A DNA stretch of 64,000 bases from Aureimonas sp. AU4 (GTDB lineage Bacteria; Pseudomonadota; Alphaproteobacteria; Rhizobiales; Rhizobiaceae): the NCBI RefSeq assembly GCF_001463765.1, contig NZ_BBWK01000006.1, positions 62,001 through 126,000 on the forward strand. The letters are read 5' to 3'. This document shows positions 12,205 through 20,371 of the stretch, one piece after another. The notes under the pieces are model-generated. The model was given only the letters and a program-made list of their open reading frames with translations. It had not been told where the DNA came from and ran no database searches. How positions within the stretch are numbered: position 1 is the first letter of the stretch; every line of letters starts with the position of its first letter. The translations under genes were made by a program, and so were the position numbers.

Positions 12205-13572
12205 TCAATCGCTGCGCGCGGCTTCCGTCGCGCGCCGATGGCGCAGGACGTCCGCCACGTAGTTGCGCGACAGGTTGTGGTAGAGCGGGGCGCCCGAGAC
12301 CAGACGGGCGGTGCCGAAGCCGATCAGCGACGCCAGCATGACCGGCACGACGTTGGCCGGATTTCCGGTCATCTCCAGGATGATCACGAAGGCCGTCATG
12401 GGCGCCTGGACGACGCCTGCGAAATAGCCCGCCATGCCAAGCGTGGCCGCCAGCGCCGGCGCGGTGCCGAGAACGAGCCCGAGCGTCGAGCCGAGACCTG
12501 CGCCCACCGCCAGCGAGGGCGCGAAGATGCCGCCGGGAATGCCCGACACCATGGAGGCGAGGCCGGCGACGAACTTCTCCACAAAGAACAGCGGCGGCAG
12601 CGTGCCGCCCTCGATCGCCCCACGCGCGGCCTCGTAGCCCGTGCCGTAGGTGGTGCCGCCCGACAGGATGCCGACGAGCGCCACCACGAGGCCGCACGCG
12701 GCGGCGGCCGCGACGATCCGGTGTGCGCTTCCCCTGGTCCAGCGCCGCAGTCGCCGCATGAGCGACATCGCCCCAGCGCTGAACAGGGCGCCGAACGCTC
12801 CGCCGACAGCACCGCAGAGGATCACCAGAGCCCAGCCGCCGATCGAGGTGACGCTCGCCTCGCTTTCACCGAAGTAGGTGTAGTTGCCGGTGAGGGCGAG
12901 CGACGCGAGGCCCGCAAGCACCACGGCCGACAGCACAAGGCCGTTGGTGCGCGCTTCGTAGGCCCGGCCCATCTCCTCGATCGCGAAGACGATGCCCGCG
13001 AGCGGTGTGTTGAAGGCCGCCGCGATGCCGGCTGCCGAGCCGGCCAGGATCAGACCGCGCGCCCGCTCCATTCCCCCGATGCGTCCGGCCGCCAGCATGA
13101 TCGCGGCGCCGACCTGGACGGTCGGTCCCTCGCGTCCGATCGAGGCACCCGACAGGAGGCCGAGAAGGGTGAGCAGGATCTTGCCGGCCGCGATGCGCAG
13201 GGACAGGAGGACGCCCCGGTCCTCGTCGCTCTCGAAATGGCGTGCCGCGATGGCCTGCGGTATGCCGCTGCCGCCCGAGTTCGGGAAATAGCGCAGCGCA
13301 AGGTAACTCGAGAGCGCGAAGCCGAGAGGCGGCACGAGAAGAGCCGCCGCGGGTCCCGCCGTCGACATGGCGTGGAGCGCCGTGAAGCCGGCCTGGGCCG
13401 CGTCCGCGAGCTTGGCGAAGGCGACGCTGACGAGCCCGACCGCCAGGGCGCCCGACCAGAAGACGAGGCGCGGGCGCCAGAGGCGCTTCGACATCCACAC
13501 CGCGCGCGAGCGCCGCAGCATCGGCGTGCGTCCGAGGCGCCGGCGCGGGGCGCGCGAGGTGGTCTTCTGCAT
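12205..13572 (-). CDS. ClC family chloride channel/antiporter
   Basis: A 455-residue membrane protein with the three chloride-selectivity signatures in order: NSGGSGIPQ (selectivity-filter serine), SIGREGPTVQ (gating glutamate) and SGIPGGIFAPSL. Roughly ten to twelve hydrophobic helices are visible, and there are no C-terminal CBS domains. Family members exchange Cl- for H+ or conduct Cl-. The basic N-terminal extension (about 35 residues, Arg-rich) may be partly untranslated; an internal ATG at MSKRLW is an alternative. It is monocistronic and convergent with the leucine operon. Confidence 0.92.
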   Translation of the reverse strand: MQKTTSRAPRRRLGRTPMLRRSRAVWMSKRLWRPRLVFWSGALAVGLVSVAFAKLADAAQAGFTALHAMSTAGPAAALLVPPLGFALSSYLALRYFPNSGGSGIPQAIAARHFESDEDRGVLLSLRIAAGKILLTLLGLLSGASIGREGPTVQVGAAIMLAAGRIGGMERARGLILAGSAAGIAAAFNTPLAGIVFAIEEMGRAYEARTNGLVLSAVVLAGLASLALTGNYTYFGESEASVTSIGGWALVILCGAVGGAFGALFSAGAMSLMRRLRRWTRGSAHRIVAAAAACGLVVALVGILSGGTTYGTGYEAARGAIEGGTLPPLFFVEKFVAGLASMVSGIPGGIFAPSLAVGAGLGSTLGLVLGTAPALAATLGMAGYFAGVVQAPMTAFVIILEMTGNPANVVPVMLASLIGFGTARLVSGAPLYHNLSRNYVADVLRHRRATEAARSD

Positions 13573-13742
13573 CGTCGGGGACCGTCACTTCTGATGAGGG
13601 TCCGTGATGCGGGAGCCGCTTCACGATGTCGAGCGATAACGTGCGGCGGCGAGAAGGACGGTCGGCCTGCGAAGAGGACGCCGTTCGTGATCGCGCTGAT
13701 GGAAATCACCGCGTGGGTGGGAGCGAAGGAGGAGAAACCGTT

Positions 13743-13829
13743 CGAACCCGGACCGGGAAGCCGGCAGCCGCGCGGAAGGCGGTGTCGATCCTCTGTGCCG
13801 GCCCAAGGAGCGGAGCCGGTCCGGGTTCG
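13743..13829. repeat. 14-bp perfect inverted repeat downstream of DUF1344 gene
   Basis: CGAACCCGGACCGG at 13743-13756 and its exact reverse complement at 13816-13829 flank a 59-nt, itself GC-rich spacer. The pair lies just past the 3' end of the minus-strand DUF1344 gene and upstream of the ClC gene. It could fold as a large hairpin in the DUF1344 transcript. There is no U-tract, so a classical terminator is not shown. Confidence 0.5.
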
Positions 13830-13840
13830 CGAGGCTGCCG

Positions 13841-14095
13841 CTACTTGGCGGCTTCCAGCCGCGAGGCGTGATGGACGCCGTTCTTGGTTTCGTAGGTGAC
13901 CTTCACCTTTTCGCCCGGCTTGACCATCGAGAGGTCCATGCCGGCCGGGACCTGATAGGTCTGCCCGTTGTCCATGGTGACGGTGCGCTTGGACGCATCC
14001 ATCGATTTTATGGTGCTCGTGGCGGTCGCAGCGAGGGCGGACCCTGCCACAAGGGCGGCCAGAAGGGCGGCCGAGAGCAAAGTGAGTCGATTCAT
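13841..14095 (-). CDS. DUF1344 domain exported small protein
   Basis: 84 residues. A clear Sec signal peptide (residues 1-22, ending GSALA) is followed by a short beta-rich domain with STIKSMDASKRTVTMDNG and YQVPAGMDLSMVKPGEKV, matching DUF1344. Members are small periplasmic proteins of unknown function, frequent in Rhizobiales. A FixK/FNR-type box lies 87-100 nt upstream of its ATG, shared with the divergent SPW gene, so low-oxygen control is inferred. Confidence 0.85.
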   Translation of the reverse strand: MNRLTLLSAALLAALVAGSALAATATSTIKSMDASKRTVTMDNGQTYQVPAGMDLSMVKPGEKVKVTYETKNGVHHASRLEAAK

Positions 14096-14181
14096 GGTCG
14101 TCTCCTCAGGTTCTGTCGGACCGGTCGCGATCTCGCGCGATGCGATCCGCGCCGACCATGGACCGGTGGCCCGCAGCTGCC

Positions 14182-14195
14182 TTGACGCGCGTCAA
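14182..14195. promoter_or_regulatory. FNR/FixK-type box 1 (DUF1344/SPW divergent region)
   Basis: TTGACGCGCGTCAA is a perfect inverted repeat of TTGAC-N4-GTCAA, the consensus of the FNR/FixK/DNR branch of Crp-family regulators (TTGAY-N4-RTCAA). It lies between the divergent DUF1344 and SPW genes. Confidence 0.7.
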
Positions 14196-14262
14196 CCCGG
14201 CAGGGGCGATTTCCTTTCGTCAAGTCGTCCCAGCCCCTTCCTTGCGACGCTGTGCCAAAGGG

Positions 14263-14276
14263 TTGATTCCGGTCAA
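14263..14276. promoter_or_regulatory. FNR/FixK-type box 2 (SPW promoter)
   Basis: TTGATTCCGGTCAA fits TTGAY-N4-RTCAA exactly. Its centre is about 84 nt before the SPW ATG. A class II arrangement (box near -41) would leave a leader of roughly 40 nt, so it is placed to activate the SPW gene. Confidence 0.7.
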
Positions 14277-14352
14277 AGGCCTGCGTCGTGGCGCGTTTTA
14301 GGGGTCTTCATCCGGCGTGATGACGGTCACGTCCGCACGATGGAGAACAAAG

Positions 14353-14721
14353 ATGAACGACCAGCATTGGCAGGATTGGCTCGTCGCGGTCATCGGGGCG
14401 TGGCTCATCCTTTCGAACTGGGTCTTCGGGTTTACCGCTCCCGCGACGGCGGTCGCGGGCGGCAGCTCGTTGATCTTCTGGAATGCCCTTCTGGTGGGCG
14501 CGATCGCGGTCGTGCTCAGCGTGGCGGCCCTCGCCTCGTTCCGCATCTGGGAGGAGTGGGCCGATATCGCGCTCGGCGTCTGGCTTGTGGTCTCGCCCTG
14601 GGTCCTGGGCTTCACGACGGTTCGCTGGGCCCTCCTGAACGTCGTGATCTGCGGTCTCGCGATCATCCTCTCGGCCGCCTGGGTCATCTGGGAGGTGCGG
14701 GAAACGGGGCACCCGGCATGA
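14353..14721 (+). CDS. SPW repeat membrane protein
   Basis: 122 residues with four predicted membrane helices. There are two copies of the SPW-type motif: ILSNWVFGF after the first helix and VVSPWVLGF after the third. Family function is unknown. The ATG at 14353 is preceded by GGAG at 14342-14345 (TGGAGAACAAAG); an upstream ATG would add 12 residues without a better ribosome site. Two FixK-type boxes precede it, which places it in the putative oxygen-responsive set. Confidence 0.88.
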   Translation: MNDQHWQDWLVAVIGAWLILSNWVFGFTAPATAVAGGSSLIFWNALLVGAIAVVLSVAALASFRIWEEWADIALGVWLVVSPWVLGFTTVRWALLNVVICGLAIILSAAWVIWEVRETGHPA

Positions 14722-14842
14722 CCGCATCCCGCCTTCGCCCATCGGGCGCGGGGTCCGTGGCGGCCGGCTTCACGCGACCGCCACGGCCACCCCCTCGGGG
14801 CGCGGTCCGCCGTTCCATCCCAGAGCTCTTCCAGGATTTCCC

Positions 14843-15091
14843 ATGCATAACTTCGAGACCGGCACGCTGCCCGATCTTCGGGTGGCCTTCTTGAACAGGA
14901 GCAAGTGGCAGGTCGCGCTTGTCTCGCAACGGGCGCGCGGCTGGTTCGCGGCCCATGACCGCGACACGAACGAGCGCGACCGGGCGACGATCGAGACGGA
15001 CGTGGCGCAGGTCAACCGCCTGGCGGCCTCCGCGCGCCAGAGCGGCCTGCGGATCGAATTCAAAGGCCCGCTGTCGGTGATGCGGCTCTGA
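14843..15091 (+). CDS. Hypothetical 82-residue protein
   Basis: A small soluble protein with no signal peptide and no cysteines that I do not recognise. It is mixed and basic: a beta-like N-half (RVAFLNRSKWQVALVSQRA) and a helical, charged middle (RDTNERDRATIETDV). AGGA lies 6 nt before the ATG. A 10-bp terminator-like hairpin follows 12 nt after its stop, which supports a real transcription unit. It sits between the FixK-boxed SPW and CBS genes and may be cotranscribed with SPW (121-nt gap). No function is proposed. Confidence 0.55.
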   Translation: MHNFETGTLPDLRVAFLNRSKWQVALVSQRARGWFAAHDRDTNERDRATIETDVAQVNRLAASARQSGLRIEFKGPLSVMRL

Positions 15092-15103
15092 GCATCCGTG
15101 AAG

Positions 15104-15131
15104 GGGCGGGCCGGATCGTCGCGGCCCGCCC
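15104..15131. terminator. Bidirectional terminator-like hairpin
   Basis: GGGCGGGCCG at 15104-15113 pairs perfectly with CGGCCCGCCC at 15122-15131 around an 8-nt loop, followed by a weak T-rich GCTTTCCTC. It lies between the convergent 82-residue gene and the CBS gene and could serve both. Confidence 0.6.
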
Positions 15132-15145
15132 GCTTTCCTCAACCA

Positions 15146-15565
15146 TTACCCATGGGGCGCGGCCACGGCGTGGACGAGCTGGCCCGACATCTCGCGGCTC
15201 GCATGGTGGGAGATGTCGCCCATGCTCAGCATGCCGACCAGGCGCTTGTCCTTGTCGATCACCGGCAGGCGGCGGATCTTCTTGTCCTCCATCAGGTGGA
15301 TCGCGTCCTCGATCGACTGGTCCGTGCGGCAGTAGACGATGCCCTTCGTCATCACGTCGCGGACCTTGAGCTTCCGGGCGTCGGCGCCGTCGGTCATCCC
15401 GCGCGTGACGAGGTCCCGGTCGGTGATCATGCCGACGAGCCGGTCGTTCTCGCCGATCGGCACCGCCCCGATGTCCTCCTTCTTCATCAGCGCCGCGACG
15501 TCGGCGACCAGCGTATCGGGCGAAACCCATTTCACGCCCTCGTGCATGACGTTCTCGATCCTCAT
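15146..15565 (-). CDS. Tandem CBS-domain protein
   Basis: 139 residues made of two CBS motifs, DVAALMKKEDIGAVPIGE with VGMITDRDLV, and DAIHLMEDKKIRRLPVID with VGMLSMGDI. Such stand-alone CBS pairs bind adenine nucleotides and regulate partners, or act as energy and stress sensors. Two FixK-type boxes lie 65-130 nt upstream, in the region shared with the divergent SDR-phaC operon. Homologous CBS genes are often found in anaerobic/FixK regulons of alphaproteobacteria. Confidence 0.92.
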   Translation of the reverse strand: MRIENVMHEGVKWVSPDTLVADVAALMKKEDIGAVPIGENDRLVGMITDRDLVTRGMTDGADARKLKVRDVMTKGIVYCRTDQSIEDAIHLMEDKKIRRLPVIDKDKRLVGMLSMGDISHHASREMSGQLVHAVAAPHG

Positions 15566-15628
15566 CGCGGGCTTCCTTTTCGGTTGTTGGAGAAGAGGGG
15601 AAGCTTACGACGGCGGATGCCGGCGCCG

Positions 15629-15642
15629 TTGACGGCGATCAA
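15629..15642. promoter_or_regulatory. FNR/FixK-type box 3 (CBS/SDR divergent region)
   Basis: TTGACGGCGATCAA matches TTGAY-N4-RTCAA. It lies 64 nt upstream of the CBS gene start. It is also one arm of an 18-bp near-perfect inverted repeat (17/18) with box 4: CCGTTGACGGCGATCAAG at 15626-15643 against 15679-15696. Confidence 0.7.
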
Positions 15643-15679
15643 GCGGCGCGCGAGCCGCCTGATCGCCCGGTCGCGATCC

Positions 15680-15693
15680 TTGATCGCCGTCAA
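15680..15693. promoter_or_regulatory. FNR/FixK-type box 4 (SDR-phaC operon side)
   Basis: TTGATCGCCGTCAA matches TTGAY-N4-RTCAA and is the reverse complement of box 3 with one change. Box centres are 51 nt apart, about five helical turns. Paired boxes between divergent genes suggest one site per promoter. Confidence 0.7.
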
Positions 15694-15811
15694 TGGCTCG
15701 GACCCCCGGCGCTGGTAGCTGCCAAGGCTCGGATACGGTTCGCCCTCCCCAAGGGGGCGCTCGGGCATCCTCGCAGGGATGCGGGCGGCGCGAAGGCTCG
15801 AAGGGCCGGAC

Positions 15812-16588
15812 ATGCAGCTTCAGGGCAAGTCGATCATCGTCACGGGAGCGGCGCAGGGGCTCGGCCGGAAGATGGCGGAGATGCTGGTGGAAAGGGGCGC
15901 GCGGGTCGCGCTCGCCGATAGCGACGAGCGCCCGCTCCGCGAGGCGGAACGCGGTTGCCGGGACGCCCTGTCCATCCCGGCCGGCGGCGCCTGCAGGGGC
16001 TATGTGGCCGACATGCGCGAGGAAGCCGAGGTGACGGAGCTGTTTCAGCGCGTGCGCGAGGACTTCGGTCCGCTGGACGCGCTCGTCAACAATGCCGGGA
16101 TCACTCGCGACGCGCTTCTGGTGGAGGGCGGCGAGGGGCTGGTCGCGGCCCGGATGTCGCTGGACGATTTCCGGCAGGTCGTCGCCGTGGATCTCGAGGG
16201 CGTCTTCCTGTGCGGGCGCGAGGCGGCGACGCACATGGTCCGGGACCGCCGGGGCGGCGTCATCCTCAACGTCTCCAGCATCTCGCGCTGCGGCAATGTC
16301 GGCCAGACCGCCTACTCGGCCGCCAAGGCGGGCGTCGCCGCGATGACCGTGGTCTGGGCAAAGGAACTCGCGCGCCACGGCATCCGGGTCGCCGCGATCG
16401 CGCCGGGCTTCAGCGACACGCGCATGGTCGCCGCCATTCCCGAGACGATCCGCGCGCGCCTCGTCGCCGCGATCCCCGCCGGGCGGCTGGCGCGCCCGGA
16501 CGAGATCGCCGAGGCGGCGGTCTTCGTGCTCGGCAACGACTATTTCAACGGCCGCGTCCTCGAGATCGACGGGGGGATGCGGCTATGA
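15812..16588 (+). CDS. SDR family oxidoreductase, FabG-like
   Basis: A 258-residue short-chain dehydrogenase. Seen: the Rossmann glycine motif TGAAQGLGR, LVNNAGITRD, the catalytic serine in NVSSISRCG, and the YSAAK Tyr/Lys pair. As first gene of the phaC operon, a 3-oxoacyl-CoA/acetoacetyl-CoA reductase role supplying the polymer precursor is plausible, although FabG-type enzymes act on many substrates. The ATG at 15812 aligns with the usual N-terminus; an upstream ATG at 15779 lacks homologous residues. Its stop overlaps the phaC start (ATGA). Confidence 0.88.
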   Translation: MQLQGKSIIVTGAAQGLGRKMAEMLVERGARVALADSDERPLREAERGCRDALSIPAGGACRGYVADMREEAEVTELFQRVREDFGPLDALVNNAGITRDALLVEGGEGLVAARMSLDDFRQVVAVDLEGVFLCGREAATHMVRDRRGGVILNVSSISRCGNVGQTAYSAAKAGVAAMTVVWAKELARHGIRVAAIAPGFSDTRMVAAIPETIRARLVAAIPAGRLARPDEIAEAAVFVLGNDYFNGRVLEIDGGMRL

Positions 16589-18468
16589 ACGACATGACGC
16601 TCCGGGAGATGGACTGGACGCCGCCCTGGCTGGACGCCGCGTCCCGCAACTGGCGCGCCTGGTCCGCCACGTGGCAGGCCCTCGGGCGACCCTCCTTTCC
16701 GCTGCAAGGGGGACCCGGCTCGCCCGAGGCGGCCGGTGACGCCGAGGCGGAGGACGGGCCGACCAGCATCGACCGCCTGTTCCACGCGGGCCTGGCGCGC
16801 CTCACCGCCGGCCTGTCTCCGGCAGCCCTGTGGCTGGCCTATGCCGACTGGGCCCTTCACCTAGGCTCCTCGCCGGGCAAGTGCGCGCAGCTCGGCGAGA
16901 AGGCCGCGCGCAAGGCGGTTCGCCTCGCGACCTACGCCGCGCGCCTTGCCGCCGATCCGGCCTGCCCGTCCTGCATCGAGCCCCTGCGCCAGGACGACCG
17001 GTTCCGGGACGAGGCGTGGCTGGAGCCGCCGTTCAATCTGATCCACCAGGCCTTTCTCCTGAACCAGCAGTGGTGGCACGGGGCGACCACGGGCATCGGC
17101 GGCGTGTCGCGCCACCACGAGCAGCTCGTCGCCTTCATGGCACGCCAGCTTCTCGACACGGTCTCGCCGGTCAACTTCGTGGCGACCAACCCCGAGGTCC
17201 TGGCGGCGACGCTGCGCGAGGGCGGGCAGAACCTCCTGCGCGGCGCCGCGAACTTCTGGATGGACTGAGAGCGGGCGGCGGGCGGCAAGCCGCCGGTCGG
17301 CACGGAAGCCTTCCGGCCGGGCCAGCACGTCGCGACGACGAAGGGAGAGGTGGTCTTCCGCAACCGGCTGATCGAGCTGATCCAGTACGCCCCGGCGACG
17401 CCGGACGTTTATGCCGAGCCGGTCCTGATCGTGCCGGCCTGGATCATGAAATACTACATCCTCGACCTGTCGCCCGGGAACTCGCTCGTCCGCCACCTCG
17501 TCGCGGCGGGCTACACCGTCTTCATGATCTCCTGGCACAACCCGACCGCGGCGGACCGCGATCTCGGGCTGGACGACTACCTGAGGCTCGGCGTCCTCGA
17601 TGCCCTGAAGGCCGTGGAGGCGATCGTGCCGGTCGCGCCGGTTCACGCGGTCGGCTACTGCCTCGGCGGCACGCTCCTCACTATCGCGGCGGCCTATCTG
17701 GCGCGCGAGGGGCGCGGGGCGCTCCACTCGATCACGCTTCTGGCGGTGCAGACCGACTTCAGCGAGGCGGGCGAACTGATGCTGTTCATCGACGACAGCC
17801 AGCTCGACTATCTCGAGGACGTCATGTGGGACCAGGGCTATCTCGACACGCGCCAGATGTCCGGCGCGTTCCAGCTCCTGCGCTCCAACGACCTCGTCTG
17901 GTCGCGCGTGGTGCGCGAGTACCTGTTGGGCCGGCGCCGGCCGATGACCGACCTCATGAACTGGAACGCGGACACGACGCGCATGCCCTACCGCATGCAC
18001 AGCGAATACCTGCGCGGGCTGTTTCTGTCCAACGACCTGTTCGAGGGGCGCTACGAGGTCGACGGCCACCCGGTGGCGCTCGGCGACATCCGCGCGCCGC
18101 TCTTCGTGGTCTCGACCGAGTGGGACCACGTCGCGCCGTGGCGCTCGGTCTACAAGATCAACCTCCTGAACGATGCCGACGTGACGTTCGTGCTGACGAA
18201 CGGCGGACACAATGCCGGCATCGTCAGCGAGCCGGGCCACGCGGGGCGGCACTACCGCATGGCGCGCCGCGCCCCGGGCGCCCGGTATCTCGACCCCGAC
18301 AGCTGGTACGCGCTCGCCGAGGTGAGCGAGGGGTCCTGGTGGAACGGCTGGCTGGCCTGGCTCGGCGAGCGGTCCGGGGCGAGGCAACCGCCGCCGCCGC
18401 CCGGTGCGCCCGGCCGCGGCTATCCGGTGCTGGCCCACGCGCCGGGGCGGTACGTCCTGGAGCGATAG
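16585..18468 (+). pseudogene. phaC: Poly(3-hydroxybutyrate) polymerase phaC interrupted by an in-frame TGA
   Basis: Reading one frame from the ATG at 16585 gives a full-length class I-like PHA synthase of 627 codons with a single TGA at codon 228 (17266-17268). The upstream part (227 residues, PhaC N-terminal domain, PPFNLIHQAFLLNQQWW) and the downstream part ([15 protein letters not shown], then [13 protein letters not shown]) are in the same frame, so this is not a frameshift. All catalytic residues lie downstream: Cys359 in GYCLGG, Asp in EWDHVAPW and His in NGGHNAG. A GTG at 17350 opens the 3' frame but has no properly spaced ribosome site. A sequencing error, a recent nonsense mutation or UGA readthrough could each explain it; the otherwise perfect reading frame argues against an old pseudogene. 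Confidence 0.8.
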
Positions 18469-18498
18469 GGCGCGATGCATCCGAAGGGAGACGATGAC

Positions 18499-18912
18499 AT
18501 GAGCGAACAACCCAATTCCCACAACGGCGCCCAGCCGCAATCGCCGTTCGGCATGCCGAACTTCGGCGCGGCCTGGCAGACGCCGCTGAAGACCTTCGTG
18601 CCCGAACAGGCCGAATGGTTCGAGGAAAGCCGAAAGATGATGGGGGCCTGGATGAAGCGTCGCCAGGACGCGATGGAAAGCGGCCTGAAGACGCTCGGGG
18701 CGATCGCGGAGTGCCGCGATCCCGGCCAGGTCGCGGCCCTCTACAACGACTGGTACAAGGGCAGCCTCGAACGCCTGATGGCCGACATGAACGACGCGCG
18801 CGACGAGGGCGCCAAGCTCGCCGAGATTGGCCAGCGTTCGATGATGGCCCTGTTTCGTCGCGGACTGGATGGTGCCGCCGAGGTCCGGCCCGGCAACGGT
18901 CCGCAGACCTGA
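18499..18912 (+). CDS. Phasin family protein
   Basis: A 137-residue, mostly helical amphipathic protein. An N-terminal low-complexity segment (Asn/Gln/Pro, about 30 residues) is followed by helices such as EQAEWFEESRKMMGAWMKRR. Phasins coat polyhydroxyalkanoate granules. The assignment rests on composition, length and position directly after phaC. The ATG at 18499 has GGGAG at 18486-18490. The downstream MaoC-Pta gene follows after 40 nt. Confidence 0.8.
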   Translation: MSEQPNSHNGAQPQSPFGMPNFGAAWQTPLKTFVPEQAEWFEESRKMMGAWMKRRQDAMESGLKTLGAIAECRDPGQVAALYNDWYKGSLERLMADMNDARDEGAKLAEIGQRSMMALFRRGLDGAAEVRPGNGPQT

Positions 18913-18952
18913 CGCCCCCCCCGCCCGCGCCGGGCCCAAGGGAGACCATCTC

Positions 18953-20371
18953 GTGGACCGGATCGAGAACCGGACCTTCGACGAGGTGCGGATCGGCGAC
19001 GCGGCGAGCCTCACGCGCACGCTGACCGGCCGGGACGTGGCGCTCTTCGCGCTGGCCTCGGGTGACATCGAGCCGGCGCCGCTGCGCGAAGGCGGCGCCG
19101 GAGCCTGCCAGCCCTTGCAGGGCGTCGGCCAGAACCTCTGGAGCGGCGCGCTCGTGGCCGCCGTGCTGGAAACCGAGCTGCCGGGGCCTGGCACGCTCTA
19201 TCTCGGCCAGACACTGCGCTTCGGGCGGCCTGTCGAGGTCGGCGACAGCGTGACGGCCACGGTCCGGGTCGTCGAGAAGCACGCCGACCGCCGCCGCGTC
19301 GTTCGCGCCTGCACCGCCCTCAACCAGCGGGGCGAGACGGTGGTGGAGGGCGAAGCCGAGGTGATCGCGCCGCTCGAGCGGATATCCTGCGAGCGCGCCA
19401 TGCCGCCGGAGATCGAGTTCCGCCGTCCCGGCCGTCAGTACGAGCGGCTGATCGATCTGGCGAAGGGCCTGTCGGCGATCCGGACCGCAGTGGTCCATCC
19501 CGTCGACGCGACCGTGCTCGCGGGCGCCGCGGCGGCGGCCGCGGCGGGCATCGTCGTGCCGGTTTTCGTCGGGCCGGAGAAGAGGATCCGTGCCGCGGCC
19601 AAGACCGCCGGGATCGACGTCTCGCGCTTCGAGCTCGTCGCCACCGAACACAGCCATGCCGCCGCCGCGGCGGCGGCCTCGCTCGCGCGGGACCGCAAGG
19701 TCGAGGCGCTGATGAAGGGCAGCCTCCACACCGACGAGTTCATGGCCGCCATTCTCGACGAGCCGCTTCTGCGCACCGGCCGGCGCATGAGCCATGTCTT
19801 CGTGGTGGATGCGCCCCGCTATCCCCGCCCGCTGCTTCTCACCGACGCCGCCGTCAACATCGCGCCGACGCTCGGCGAGAAGCGCGACATCGTCCTCAAC
19901 GCGATCGATCTCGCCCATGTCCTGGCCGTGCCCGAGCCGCGCGTCGCGATCCTTTCGGCGGTGGAGACGGTGAACGAGAAGCTGCGCTCGACGCTGGATG
20001 CCGCCGCGCTCTGCAAGATGGCCGATCGCGGCCAGATCTGCGGTGCGATCCTCGACGGGCCGCTCGCCTTCGACAACGCCGTCTCGGCGGAGGCGGCCAG
20101 CGCCAAGGGCATCGTGTCGCCGGTCGCGGGCCGGGCCGACATCCTCGTCGTGCCCGACATCGAGGCGGGAAACATGCTCGCCAAGCAGCTGGAATATCTG
20201 GCCGAAGCGCAGGTCGCGGGCGTCGTCCTGGGCGCGCGCGTGCCGGTGATCCTGACGAGCCGCGCCGACAAGACGCTCGCGCGCCTCGCCTCCTGCGCGG
20301 TGGCGCGGCTGCTCGCCCACGCCCGCCGCACACCAGCACCCGCCGATGCGATGGTCGCGAGCCATGGCTGA
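18953..20371 (+). CDS. pta: Bifunctional MaoC-like enoyl-CoA hydratase/phosphate acetyltransferase
   Basis: A 472-residue fusion. Residues 1-145 form a MaoC/hot-dog domain (FDEVRIGDAASLTRTLTGRD and YLGQTLRFGRPVEVGDSVTA). Residues 155-472 form the phosphate acetyl/butyryltransferase domain (MKGSLHTDEFM, LLTDAAVNIAPTL, DGPLAFDNAVS). It interconverts acetyl-CoA and acetyl phosphate for the next gene; the hydratase half may channel (R)-3-hydroxyacyl-CoA. GTG at 18953 is chosen because AAGGGAG lies 8 nt upstream. The 3' end overlaps ackA by 8 nt. Confidence 0.92.
   Translation: MDRIENRTFDEVRIGDAASLTRTLTGRDVALFALASGDIEPAPLREGGAGACQPLQGVGQNLWSGALVAAVLETELPGPGTLYLGQTLRFGRPVEVGDSVTATVRVVEKHADRRRVVRACTALNQRGETVVEGEAEVIAPLERISCERAMPPEIEFRRPGRQYERLIDLAKGLSAIRTAVVHPVDATVLAGAAAAAAAGIVVPVFVGPEKRIRAAAKTAGIDVSRFELVATEHSHAAAAAAASLARDRKVEALMKGSLHTDEFMAAILDEPLLRTGRRMSHVFVVDAPRYPRPLLLTDAAVNIAPTLGEKRDIVLNAIDLAHVLAVPEPRVAILSAVETVNEKLRSTLDAAALCKMADRGQICGAILDGPLAFDNAVSAEAASAKGIVSPVAGRADILVVPDIEAGNMLAKQLEYLAEAQVAGVVLGARVPVILTSRADKTLARLASCAVARLLAHARRTPAPADAMVASHG

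Noticed and set aside
12205-13572. ClC gene as part of the leucine operon
   Set aside because: It is on the opposite strand and convergent, with no functional link.
13626-13871. Small plus-strand open frame between the ClC and DUF1344 genes
   Set aside because: No ribosome site, biased composition, and it overlaps the DUF1344 coding end and the inverted repeat.
17269-17349. A frameshift or intergenic gap as explanation for the split phaC
   Set aside because: The codons between 17269 and 17349 continue in the original frame and encode the expected PhaC linker and FRPGQHV segment, so only the TGA interrupts it.
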